From positions 1 to 13,139 of the forward strand of contig DRGF01000189.1 of assembly GCA_011050175.1 (NCBI GenBank): a stretch of DNA of 13,139 nt, given 5' to 3'. Below, in pieces: positions 7,577-13,139 of the stretch. Position 1 is the first letter of the stretch; the number at the start of each line of letters is the position of its first letter. This DNA is from Thermococcus sp. (GTDB taxonomy: Archaea; Methanobacteriota_B; Thermococci; Thermococcales; Thermococcaceae). A program made the translations under genes and the position numbers. The notes beneath the pieces are model-generated. The model did not search any database, was not told the origin of the DNA, and saw nothing but the letters and a program-made list of their open reading frames with translations.

Positions 7577-9895
7577 ATGCCCGAGGTTGATATGAAACCT
7601 GAAGGGTTGAAAGAACTTGAAGAAGAAAAGGCTGAGGTGATCCTTGAGAAAACGCGAACCCTTCCCCCAAAACTGGAGTTACTGGTAAAAGTGGCCGCAG
7701 TACTCATCGGTATCTATGAAATACTGTTTATTTTCAACTTCAACTACACGCTCTACGACATGTTTGCAAGGATGGGTATCAAGATAGGATTTCTGAAAAC
7801 AACACTCCAGACAAAGCAGGGAGAGGCGTTCGTTCTGGCCATGATACTCCTCATAACGTACCTGCTCTACCCGCTCCGCAAAAGAGAGGAGGAGTTAAAG
7901 AAGGTTCCATTCTACGACTACATACTGGCGGCCCTTGGAGTTATCTCATCTCTCTATCTCTTCGCCGTCTACCAGCGCTACGCGCAGTTCGCAGAGGTCT
8001 ACACGCTGGATGTCGTCTTTGGAGTCCTCGCAATAATCCTCGTGCTTGAGGCAACGCGCAGGGTACTTGGCTGGGTCCTGCCCTTGGTGGTGACAATATT
8101 CCTCATATACGGCATTCAGAACATAGGGTTTAACTGGGTCCGCTTCACGCAGCAGCTCTACTTCGACGAGGGAATATTTGGAATCCCGTTCTTCGTCATG
8201 ACGATATACGTTTTCGCCTTCGTGTTCTTTGGGGCATTCCTGCTGAAGATAGGCATAAGCGACTATATCACGGAGTTTATGATAACACTCTTCGGAAAGC
8301 GCCCGGGAGGCCCTGCCAAGTCCGCCGTCGTCTCGAGCGGACTGATGGGAACCGTCAGCGGCTCGAGTGTCGCCAACGTTCTCACCACGGGAACCTTCAC
8401 GATACCCCTCATGAAGAAGGCTGGTTATCCCCCTGAGATAGCGGGCGCCGTCGAGCCCGTTGCTTCAACTGGCGGTCAGTTAATGCCCCCAATCATGGGT
8501 GCCGCGGCATTCATTATGGCGGAGTTCCTCGGGGTGCCCTATAACAAGCTCATCATAGCCGCAGTCCTTCCGGCCCTGGTGTACTACGCCGGCGTCTACC
8601 TCTTTATAGACCTCGAGACCAAGAGGCTCGGCCTCAAGGGAATGCCCTCCGAGAACTTTGCCCCGCTGAGGTACTTCCTGAGGAAGCTGTACATACTGCT
8701 CCCAATAGCGATCATCACCGTTGCCCTTGTCTGGGGAATCCCGCCCCACATCTCGGCCATCTCATCCCTTGGCATTGCCATCTGGGTTGCGTGGATAGCC
8801 AAGGATGAGATAAAGGGACACGAGGGGCTCTACGTCGGAGCAGTCCTCCTTACAACGCTCCTTATGTTCACCGGAAAGTCAATAGCCACGCCCGTGGCGG
8901 GAATACTCCTCCTTGCAGGGCTTGCGATGGTGGCAATGGCCTTCGTAACCGACCTCGTCGAATTTAACGAGAAGCTCTACATCAGCCTGCTCTTCATATT
9001 CTTCGTGGCCCTGACGAAGTTCCTGGGCATGTCCAAGGAGCAGATACTCCTTATGAGCGGTGTCATGGGCATACTCTTCTCCCTCATCGTCGGTTACATC
9101 TCCAAGAGCGAGGACGGAAAGAAGATGTACGAGGCCACCTACCAGTCCATGATTGACGCGGGCAAGACTAGCACGAGCGTCATGCTCGCAGCTGCAAGCG
9201 CGGGCCTTATACAGGGGGTCCTCACCATGACCGGCCTCGTTACAAGCCTTGGCTATCGCCTCGTTGACCTGACGGCAGGAAACCTGTGGCTCCTCCTGTT
9301 CCTGACGATGGTCTTCAGCCTCATCCTCGGTATGGGTGTTCCGACAACCGCCAACTACATCATAACCTCTCTCGTCGCGGCCCCAGCCATATACAACGCC
9401 GTGCTCGGACTCCAACCGTACAGCTCACCAGTTCCGGGCTTTGGCACGCCAATAGCACTCTTGGCGGCACACTTCTTCGTGTTCTACTTCGGAATACTTG
9501 CGGACGTGACGCCGCCGGTGGCACTGGCCAGCTACGCAGGTTCGGCAGTGGCTGGAGGAGACTTCTGGAAGACCGCCCTGAACGCGGTGAAGTACGCGCT
9601 GGCAGGATACATAGGACCGTACATCTACTTTACCCACCCAGAGATGTTCCTCATAACCGTGCAGGAATGGACCGCAAAGACGGCGCTTACCATTGCCTAT
9701 GACTTCGGTGCAACGTTGCTCGTGATGTACGTCCTGGCGATAAGCCTCACAGGCTGGTTTGGAAGCAACCTAAGAAAAGAGATCAGAGCAGTGCTCGCTG
9801 CCATCGGACTGCTTTCAGCGACGCTCCACCCCATACCCGTAGCCATTGGTTTGGCCGCGGTACTCGGGATACGGTTCCTCGGAAAGAGGGAATAG
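7577..9895 (+). CDS. TRAP transporter fused permease (DctQ-DctM fusion)
   Basis: This 772-aa membrane protein is the transport subunit of the TAXI-TRAP system, using an ion gradient to import the bound solute. An N-terminal cytoplasmic stretch (1-30) is followed by the small DctQ-like part with about four spans (about 35-180). The large DctM-like part follows. Its first signature is GTVSGSSVANVLTTGTFTIPLMKKAGYPPEIAGAVEPVASTGGQLMPPIMG (about 258-308), and its second, symmetry-related one is SLILGMGVPTTANYIITSLVAAPA (about 580-603). Both re-entrant ligand/sodium-binding loops therefore look intact. The ATG at 7577 follows GGGAGGTG; a TTG at 7562 would overlap that site. The ATG is 1 base after the DUF1850 stop. 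Fused permeases are the rule in TAXI systems. Confidence 0.95.
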   Translation: MPEVDMKPEGLKELEEEKAEVILEKTRTLPPKLELLVKVAAVLIGIYEILFIFNFNYTLYDMFARMGIKIGFLKTTLQTKQGEAFVLAMILLITYLLYPLRKREEELKKVPFYDYILAALGVISSLYLFAVYQRYAQFAEVYTLDVVFGVLAIILVLEATRRVLGWVLPLVVTIFLIYGIQNIGFNWVRFTQQLYFDEGIFGIPFFVMTIYVFAFVFFGAFLLKIGISDYITEFMITLFGKRPGGPAKSAVVSSGLMGTVSGSSVANVLTTGTFTIPLMKKAGYPPEIAGAVEPVASTGGQLMPPIMGAAAFIMAEFLGVPYNKLIIAAVLPALVYYAGVYLFIDLETKRLGLKGMPSENFAPLRYFLRKLYILLPIAIITVALVWGIPPHISAISSLGIAIWVAWIAKDEIKGHEGLYVGAVLLTTLLMFTGKSIATPVAGILLLAGLAMVAMAFVTDLVEFNEKLYISLLFIFFVALTKFLGMSKEQILLMSGVMGILFSLIVGYISKSEDGKKMYEATYQSMIDAGKTSTSVMLAAASAGLIQGVLTMTGLVTSLGYRLVDLTAGNLWLLLFLTMVFSLILGMGVPTTANYIITSLVAAPAIYNAVLGLQPYSSPVPGFGTPIALLAAHFFVFYFGILADVTPPVALASYAGSAVAGGDFWKTALNAVKYALAGYIGPYIYFTHPEMFLITVQEWTAKTALTIAYDFGATLLVMYVLAISLTGWFGSNLRKEIRAVLAAIGLLSATLHPIPVAIGLAAVLGIRFLGKRE

Positions 9896-9920
9896 ACCCT
9901 CTATTCTCTTTGCTTTTCTA
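9882..9920 (+). terminator. Terminator of the TRAP operon
   Basis: AGAGGG (9885-9890) and CCCTCT (9897-9902) form a 6-bp hairpin over the stop codon. A T-rich tail (ATTCTCTTTGCTTTTCT) follows. GAATAG and CTATTC give an alternative, longer pairing. It lies between two convergent genes and may act on the plus strand. Confidence 0.5.
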
Positions 9921-9948
9921 CCATTAAAGGGGCCAAAAATAGAAAAAG

Positions 9949-11157
9949 TCAGTAGAGCATGACTTCAAAGCCAAGCTCGCTGAGGAGATCCGCCAGCTCC
10001 TCGCTGTCCACATAGACCAGGAGGTGGTGGTTCCCCAGGGTGCCGTCTATGAAGTCCATCGCGTCCTCCAGGCGGAGCTTTAACTGGGTTCTGCACCTGA
10101 AATCGCTGTGTTCCTGGCCGACAACTTCGACGCCGGCAACAACGGCCTTCCTTCCGCGTATCTTCATGAGGCTGGCTTTTCCTTTCGGCAGCTGGACGTC
10201 CACGCCGACGCCCATGCCGCTCTCAAAGTGCGACCTGATGATGTACTTCCCGCTGAGCGGTGCGGTGCAGTGGGCGAGGATTATGTGGCTCTCCCCGTAG
10301 TCGGCTATGTTGCCCATGAAGGCGGGCTTGTTAAAGAAGCGCCTCGCTATCATCATACCGAGGAGCGCGTTGAACTCGCCCTCGCAGGCCGCCGGGATTC
10401 CTTCCGCGTTGAACATGGCAAGCGCCAGACAGGGCGTCGCCTTCAGCTTCATAACCAGGTCAAAGCAGCCTATCGTGAAACCGTCCAGGCGGTAGTCCTC
10501 AAGGATGCGCTTGATGGCCAGATAAATCCTTCCGGCCTTTACCAGGTCATCCCTGCTGGGCTCTCTTATCTTCATTGCCTTTCCGACGATGTCCTCCACG
10601 GCCTTCCACCCTTCCGCGTCGGTGGTAGCCTCATAGTACTCGTAGAACTTCTTGAGGCTTATCTTGGTGTATGGAAGCTCGAACTTCTCGTTGATGAGCC
10701 AAGACGAGACTTTGCCTATTATGCCGATGCGCATCTTGAGGAATTTGTCGAGGGTCTCTTTCATGTCCTCGTACCCGAGAAGCGCCGCCTTTAGCTCGTT
10801 AAAGTCCTTGACGAGGGTGGCTGGCACGAGTCTGTCCCTGAAGTATTCCCTGAGCTCAATTCCTGCCGCGAGCGAGTTGTTGAAAGGATTGCCGTAGATT
10901 ATTGTGGGCCTCCTATAAACCGCGAACTCCTTTAATGCCCCCTCGGTTCCGCCCGTCAGGGGATAAAGGACTATGGCATCAACCTCGTTGAAGTTGACCT
11001 CTTCCTTGGCTTCTTTGAAGTCTCCCTTGGTGGAAACAAAGAACCCACCAACGACCTCGAACTCCTGTGCGAGCCCGGTTATGAATTCGGAGGCTTTCTT
11101 TTCAAAGGCCTTCGGGTTCGCAAGTTCGCTGACTCCAAAAACGACTCCGACTTTCAT
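9949..11157 (-). CDS. L-fucose/L-arabinose isomerase-related protein
   Basis: This 402-aa protein shows the fold pattern of the FucI/AraA ketol-isomerase superfamily, though it is shorter than true L-fucose isomerases (about 590 aa). The N-terminal half (MKVGVVFGVSELANPKAFEKKASEFITGL; DAIVLYPLTGGTEG at about 60-73) resembles the Rossmann-like domains. The C-terminal half carries the likely metal ligands: AACEGEFNALLGMM (Glu259/Glu261), GNIADYGESHIILAHCTAP (Asp286, His296), and GNHHLLVYVD (His377/His378). The Glu-Asp-His order matches the manganese site of FucI, so an isomerase-like activity is plausible, but the substrate is unknown. The ATG at 11157 follows TTAGGTGA. It stands alone, convergent with the TRAP operon; no other sugar genes are in view. 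Confidence 0.8.
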   Translation of the reverse strand: MKVGVVFGVSELANPKAFEKKASEFITGLAQEFEVVGGFFVSTKGDFKEAKEEVNFNEVDAIVLYPLTGGTEGALKEFAVYRRPTIIYGNPFNNSLAAGIELREYFRDRLVPATLVKDFNELKAALLGYEDMKETLDKFLKMRIGIIGKVSSWLINEKFELPYTKISLKKFYEYYEATTDAEGWKAVEDIVGKAMKIREPSRDDLVKAGRIYLAIKRILEDYRLDGFTIGCFDLVMKLKATPCLALAMFNAEGIPAACEGEFNALLGMMIARRFFNKPAFMGNIADYGESHIILAHCTAPLSGKYIIRSHFESGMGVGVDVQLPKGKASLMKIRGRKAVVAGVEVVGQEHSDFRCRTQLKLRLEDAMDFIDGTLGNHHLLVYVDSEELADLLSELGFEVMLY

Positions 11158-11217
11158 GGTTTCACCTAACCGTTTTAAACTTCAACACTTAAATAAGCTT
11201 GTGGTGGTAGCGTGGCA
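11158..11217. promoter_or_regulatory. Divergent promoter region
   Basis: Sixty bases separate the isomerase-like gene and the PIN-domain gene. CTTATTTAAG on the minus strand (11197-11188) fits a TATA box with a start near 11168, just ahead of GGTGA for the isomerase-like gene. On the plus strand, GTTTTAAAC (11172-11180) predicts a start near 11201 and a short leader with GGTGGT for the PIN gene. The two promoters overlap, so polymerase binding may be mutually exclusive. Confidence 0.45.
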
Positions 11218-11817
11218 ATGCGGTTCGTCCTCGACACGAGCATCTTCGTCAACCCCGGGATAAGGGGAAAGTTCGGCGACAGCCCAACCGAGGCAATGCG
11301 GACTTTTTTGGGCTACGCCGAGAAGCTCTTCGGTAAAGTGGAGTTCTACATGCCCCCTGGTATCTACCGGGAGGTCATGCATTTCGTCGATGCGGAAGAG
11401 CTTCTTCCCGAGATCGAGCTGTACATAATCAAAAAGCCCCCGAACGTCCACGACATCAAAATCCCAGCCTTCGTGGTTTACGAGCTGATAGACGATATCC
11501 GGCGTAGGATCGACAAGGGACTCCGCGTCGCGGAGAAGGCGGTGCGGGAGGGTGTTATCGAGACCGATAACGTGGACAAAATAATTCAGAAACTCCGCAG
11601 GAACTACCGCAAGGCCCTCCGTGAGGGCATCGTTGACAGTAAGGAGGATTTTGAACTGATCCTCCTCGCAAAGGAGCTCGATGCAGTTATAGTCTCCGCC
11701 GACGTCGGCATACTCACTTGGGCACAGAAGATGGGCATCAAATGGATAGACGCGGCCAACTTCAAGGAGGTCCTCGAGGGCCTGGTGGACAAGCTGGGTG
11801 AAGGGAAAAATTTATAA
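11218..11817 (+). CDS. PIN-domain 'RNA ligase partner' protein, HARP family (protein-only RNase P)
   Basis: This 199-aa protein belongs to UPF0278/'RNA ligase partner', the family typified by Aquifex Aq_880, a minimal protein-only RNase P (HARP) that trims tRNA 5' leaders. The PIN nuclease strand MRFVLDTSIF supplies Asp6. A helical middle (about 85-140, with repeated basic/acidic helices such as VVYELIDDIRRRIDKGLRVAEKAV and KIIQKLRRNYRKALREG) matches the spike helices used for oligomerisation. The nuclease core closes with VDSKEDFELILLAKELDAVIVSADVGI. Asp140, Asp144 and Asp162 are spaced 4 and 18 apart, as I recall for the catalytic aspartates of Aq_880. The ATG at 11218 is chosen, 9 bases after GGTGGT; a GTG at 11212 is possible. 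Its stop lies inside the tRNA-Thr promoter. No RNA ligase gene is adjacent. Confidence 0.85.
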   Translation: MRFVLDTSIFVNPGIRGKFGDSPTEAMRTFLGYAEKLFGKVEFYMPPGIYREVMHFVDAEELLPEIELYIIKKPPNVHDIKIPAFVVYELIDDIRRRIDKGLRVAEKAVREGVIETDNVDKIIQKLRRNYRKALREGIVDSKEDFELILLAKELDAVIVSADVGILTWAQKMGIKWIDAANFKEVLEGLVDKLGEGKNL

Positions 11818-11818
11818 A
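11805..11818 (+). promoter_or_regulatory. tRNA-Thr promoter overlapping the PIN gene stop
   Basis: GGGAAAAA followed by TTTATAAAG (11810-11818) is a typical BRE/TATA. The expected start near 11838 leaves a 5' leader of about 6 bases before the tRNA. The TATA box includes the TTA TAA final codons of the preceding gene. Confidence 0.65.
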
Positions 11819-11843
11819 GCCTCGACTGCATCGTATCATCGAC

Positions 11844-11920
11844 GCCCCGGTGGCTCAGCCTGGTGGAGCGGCCGCTTGGTAAGCGGCAGGTCGCGGGTTC
11901 AAACCCCGCCCGGGGCTCCA
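11844..11920 (+). tRNA. tRNA-Thr(GGT)
   Basis: A full 77-base cloverleaf can be drawn. The acceptor arms GCCCCGG/CCGGGGC and the D stem GCTC/GAGC pair fully. The anticodon stem GCCGC/GCGGC encloses TTGGTAA, giving anticodon GGT, and the T stem GCGGG/CCCGC encloses TTCAAAC. The discriminator is T and CCA is encoded. There is no intron. It has its own promoter just upstream, and a repeat hairpin begins 6 bases after its 3' end. Confidence 0.97.
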
Positions 11921-11926
11921 TTCTAA

Positions 11927-12228
11927 CAAACTTCACCTGCGTGAAGTTTGATCAAGGTTTGTGATTCTTCTTCGAAGTGCTATTATGGTGAAGTTTGCAC
12001 TTTTAAGGGCCTTTTTGCAGGAATTCCTTTTCAATAAAGCCGTTAGCAAGGGGGTTTCTCTTTAAAGCGCTCCTTCGGAGCGCGGGGAAGTAAACCCACC
12101 ATTAAAACGTTACAAAAAACAGAGAATTTAACAAAATTCCAAAGGAACATTCAAAAACGCAAACACTCCAACAAAGGATTACAACGAAGAATCACCAACT
12201 TTGATGAAACTTTGCCAAGCAAAGTTTC
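11927..12228. repeat. Hairpin-bordered repeat module 1 (MITE-like)
   Basis: This 302-base non-coding unit is bordered by inverted copies of a sequence of about 45 bases. The left end is a perfect 10-bp hairpin, CAAACTTCAC/GTGAAGTTTG (11927-11950). The right end is TGAAACTTTGC/GCAAAGTTTCA with a CAA loop (12205-12229). Inside each hairpin lies a shared flank of the form GAAGAATCAC-NAAC-YTTGAT, inverted at the left end (to about 11971) and direct at the right end (from 12186). The stems differ by compensating changes. The middle has another hairpin, GCGCTCC/GGAGCGC (12067-12083), followed by GGGGAAGTAAACCC. No open frame of note is present. It may be a small non-autonomous element or a structured transcript region. 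Confidence 0.6.
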
Positions 12229-12448
12229 AGCGTTGACGGAAAAATTGAGTGTTTTTTGAAGTTGCCGATTTCCAGGCGAGTTTCTGCGTGATTTGCTTTT
12301 TAGAGAGTGTTATAAATTTGAAACTGCTTGAAAGCGCTCGCTTGGGAAGTAAACTCGCTCAAGAATTGCCAAATCTATTAGTGCACGACTGATTTTTGCC
12401 AGTTAATAAGAAAGAGAACCTTTTGATCAAGCTTTTTCCAAAAGTTTG
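12229..12448. repeat. Repeat module 2, left end degraded
   Basis: This 220-base AT-rich unit follows module 1 directly. Its right end, AACCTTTTGATCAAGC and onward, repeats the border motif and forms the hairpin CAAGCTTTT/AAAAGTTTG with a TCC loop (12428-12448, one G-T pair). In the middle, AAAGCGCTCGCTT followed by GGGAAGTAAACTC (about 12331-12356) repeats the central block of module 1. I could not find a left border copy, so this unit looks truncated. It contains no plausible gene. Confidence 0.45.
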
Positions 12449-12744
12449 TTCGGCGAAGTTTGACCAAGGTTCGTAGCTCTTTTATAAACAGCCAAAGCTC
12501 AAGTGGTTTTCTCTTGGAACGGCTTCTTCGAAAGGCGGAACTCTTCAATGTGCATTACTAACTGTCGGTTTCTTTTGAATCGACGCCCGACGGGCGTCTG
12601 TTCTGGTGTTAAACCACACCCCGCATGAGCAATTTAAGAGGTTCTCAGTTCGAGGGCAAGCTGTCCAACGAGAAAATCCTTGAATTCTAGCTTTTTAAAG
12701 AAGAGCTACCAGCTTTGATGAAACTTTTGCTCGGCAAAAGTTTC
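12449..12744. repeat. Hairpin-bordered repeat module 3 (MITE-like)
   Basis: The left border (about 12451-12483, GCGAAGTTTGACCAAGG then TCGTAGCTCTT) is an inverted copy of the border motif that lacks a hairpin arm. The right border (12700-12744) has GAAGAGCTACCAGCTTTGAT and a perfect 11-bp hairpin, GAAACTTTTGC/GCAAAAGTTTC, with loop TCG (12720-12744). The central hairpin GACGCCC/GGGCGTC (12582-12598) is followed by GTTAAACCACACC, in the same relative place as in module 1. The right hairpin ends 3 bases from the 3' end of tRNA-Pro, whose transcript it could help terminate. I see no convincing coding frame. Confidence 0.55.
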
Positions 12745-12747
12745 TTG

Positions 12748-12825
12748 TGGTGGGGCCGCCGGGATTCGAACCCGGGTCACGGGCTCCCAAAGCCCGCAGG
12801 ATGGACCAGGCTACCCTACGGCCCC
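12748..12825 (-). tRNA. tRNA-Pro(TGG)
   Basis: The minus strand folds as a 78-base cloverleaf. The acceptor arms GGGGCCG/CGGCCCC pair. The anticodon stem CGGGC/GCCCG encloses TTTGGGA, giving anticodon TGG. The T stem CCGGG/CCCGG encloses TTCGAAT, the discriminator is A, and CCA is encoded. There is no intron. It converges on the tRNA-Thr gene across the repeat block. Confidence 0.96.
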
Positions 12826-12852
12826 GCCCGCGGTAGGTGCATTGGGGGGTTC

Positions 12853-12867
12853 CTTATTAAACTTTTC
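12853..12867 (-). promoter_or_regulatory. tRNA-Pro promoter
   Basis: CGAAAAG then TTTAATAAG (12861-12853) on the minus strand is a BRE/TATA pair. It predicts a start near 12832, a few bases before the mature tRNA end at 12825. Confidence 0.6.
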
Positions 12868-12875
12868 GCTGGGAC

Positions 12876-12910
12876 TCGGAGAAGGACCCCTTAGAATGTT
12901 TATTCTCCGA
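12876..12910. promoter_or_regulatory. Inverted repeat between tRNA-Pro and topA
   Basis: TCGGAGAA (12876-12883) and TTCTCCGA (12903-12910) form a perfect 8-bp inverted repeat separated by 19 bases. It lies between the divergent promoters of tRNA-Pro and the topoisomerase gene, 18 bases before the latter's TATA box. It could be a bound operator or a stem-loop; its role is unknown. Confidence 0.35.
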
Positions 12911-12924
12911 AGGCCCGGTCCGCA

Positions 12925-12939
12925 GGATTTTTATAATCC
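12925..12939 (+). promoter_or_regulatory. topA promoter
   Basis: GCAGGA followed by TTTTTATAATCC (12928-12939) reads as BRE/TATA. The predicted start near 12958 leaves a very short leader; GGTG (12958-12961) is the likely ribosome binding site. Confidence 0.55.
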
Positions 12940-12966
12940 GCCCACCTAACGCATCAAGGTGTCGTC

Positions 12967-13139
12967 ATGGTCACGCTCATCATTGCCGAGAAGCCAAACG
13001 TCGCGAGAAAGATTGCCTACGCATTGGCCGAGGGAAAACCCGTCCGGAAGACGATAGGGAAGGTGAATTATTACGAGTTCACCCGCGACGGGAAGAGAAT
13101 AATAGTCGCCCCTGCGGTTGGTCACCTCTTCTCGCTCGC
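12967..13139 (+). CDS. topA: DNA topoisomerase I, archaeal type IA (5' end only)
   Basis: The first 57 codons are present and the gene runs off the window. The start [24 protein letters not shown] is the toprim domain opening of archaeal topoisomerase I: the Glu in IIAEKPNVA is the metal/catalytic glutamate. It is followed by [24 protein letters not shown], where VGHLFSL is a family motif. Type IA enzymes relax negatively supercoiled DNA through a 5'-phosphotyrosine link; the active-site tyrosine would lie outside this window. Reverse gyrase is unlikely because it has a helicase domain before the toprim domain. The ATG at 12967 has GGTG upstream and a promoter of its own. Confidence 0.9.
   Translation, partial: MVTLIIAEKPNVARKIAYALAEGKPVRKTIGKVNYYEFTRDGKRIIVAPAVGHLFSL

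Noticed and set aside
11604..11936. Minus-strand open frame of 110 codons across tRNA-Thr, containing RAGFEPATCRLP
   Set aside because: This peptide is the well-known artefact of translating the antisense of tRNA genes; it is also antisense to the PIN-domain gene.
12199..12212. TTGATGA in repeat borders considered as a box C of C/D sRNAs
   Set aside because: The leading base is not a purine, and no D box CTGA or C'/D' pair lies at suitable spacing; the hairpin border explains the sequence better.
12186..12744. Repeats considered as a CRISPR array
   Set aside because: Copies are in both orientations, diverged, and separated by unequal 200-300 base intervals; no regular short spacers.

Overview
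The window comes from a hyperthermophilic euryarchaeon, almost certainly a Thermococcus (Thermococcales). The evidence is the archaeal gene set (Spt5, P0, P1 with its acidic tail, FtsZ, GEK1-type D-aminoacyl-tRNA deacylase, a TopA-like toprim protein), the gene order ftsZ-secE-spt5-rpl11-rpl1-rpl10-rpl12, TATA/BRE promoters, GGTGA-type ribosome binding sites, and tRNAs with encoded CCA. All assignments were made by reading the sequence and from memory of the families; no database was searched.

Region 1 (about 235-4960, minus strand) is a translation/secretion/division cluster. It runs from an ftsZ promoter through ftsZ, secE, spt5, rpl11, rpl1, rpl10 (P0) and rpl12 (P1), and ends in a hairpin terminator. 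The genes are packed tightly except for a GC-rich 210-base gap between rpl11 and rpl1. That gap has its own promoter-like sequence, three hairpins and a U-rich end, and looks like a structured RNA or an attenuating leader. A D-aminoacyl-tRNA deacylase gene lies just upstream of ftsZ on the same strand.

Region 2 (about 6050-9920, plus strand) is a three-gene TAXI-type TRAP transporter operon: a lipoprotein solute receptor, a DUF1850 protein and a fused DctQ/DctM permease. Its promoter carries a palindrome between TATA and the predicted transcription start, and it ends in a hairpin/T-rich terminator facing the next gene.

Region 3 (about 9949-11817) holds a minus-strand protein related to L-fucose/L-arabinose isomerases. 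Divergent from it is a 199-aa PIN-domain protein of the 'RNA ligase partner'/UPF0278 family. That family is the same as HARP, the protein-only RNase P family typified by Aquifex Aq_880. Its stop codon overlaps the promoter of a tRNA-Thr gene.

Region 4 (11844-12825) is bounded by two convergent tRNA genes, Thr(GGT) and Pro(TGG). Their 3' ends enclose about 830 bases of AT-rich non-coding DNA made of three abutting, related modules bordered by hairpin-forming terminal repeats, resembling MITEs. The window closes with the start of a DNA topoisomerase I gene on the plus strand.
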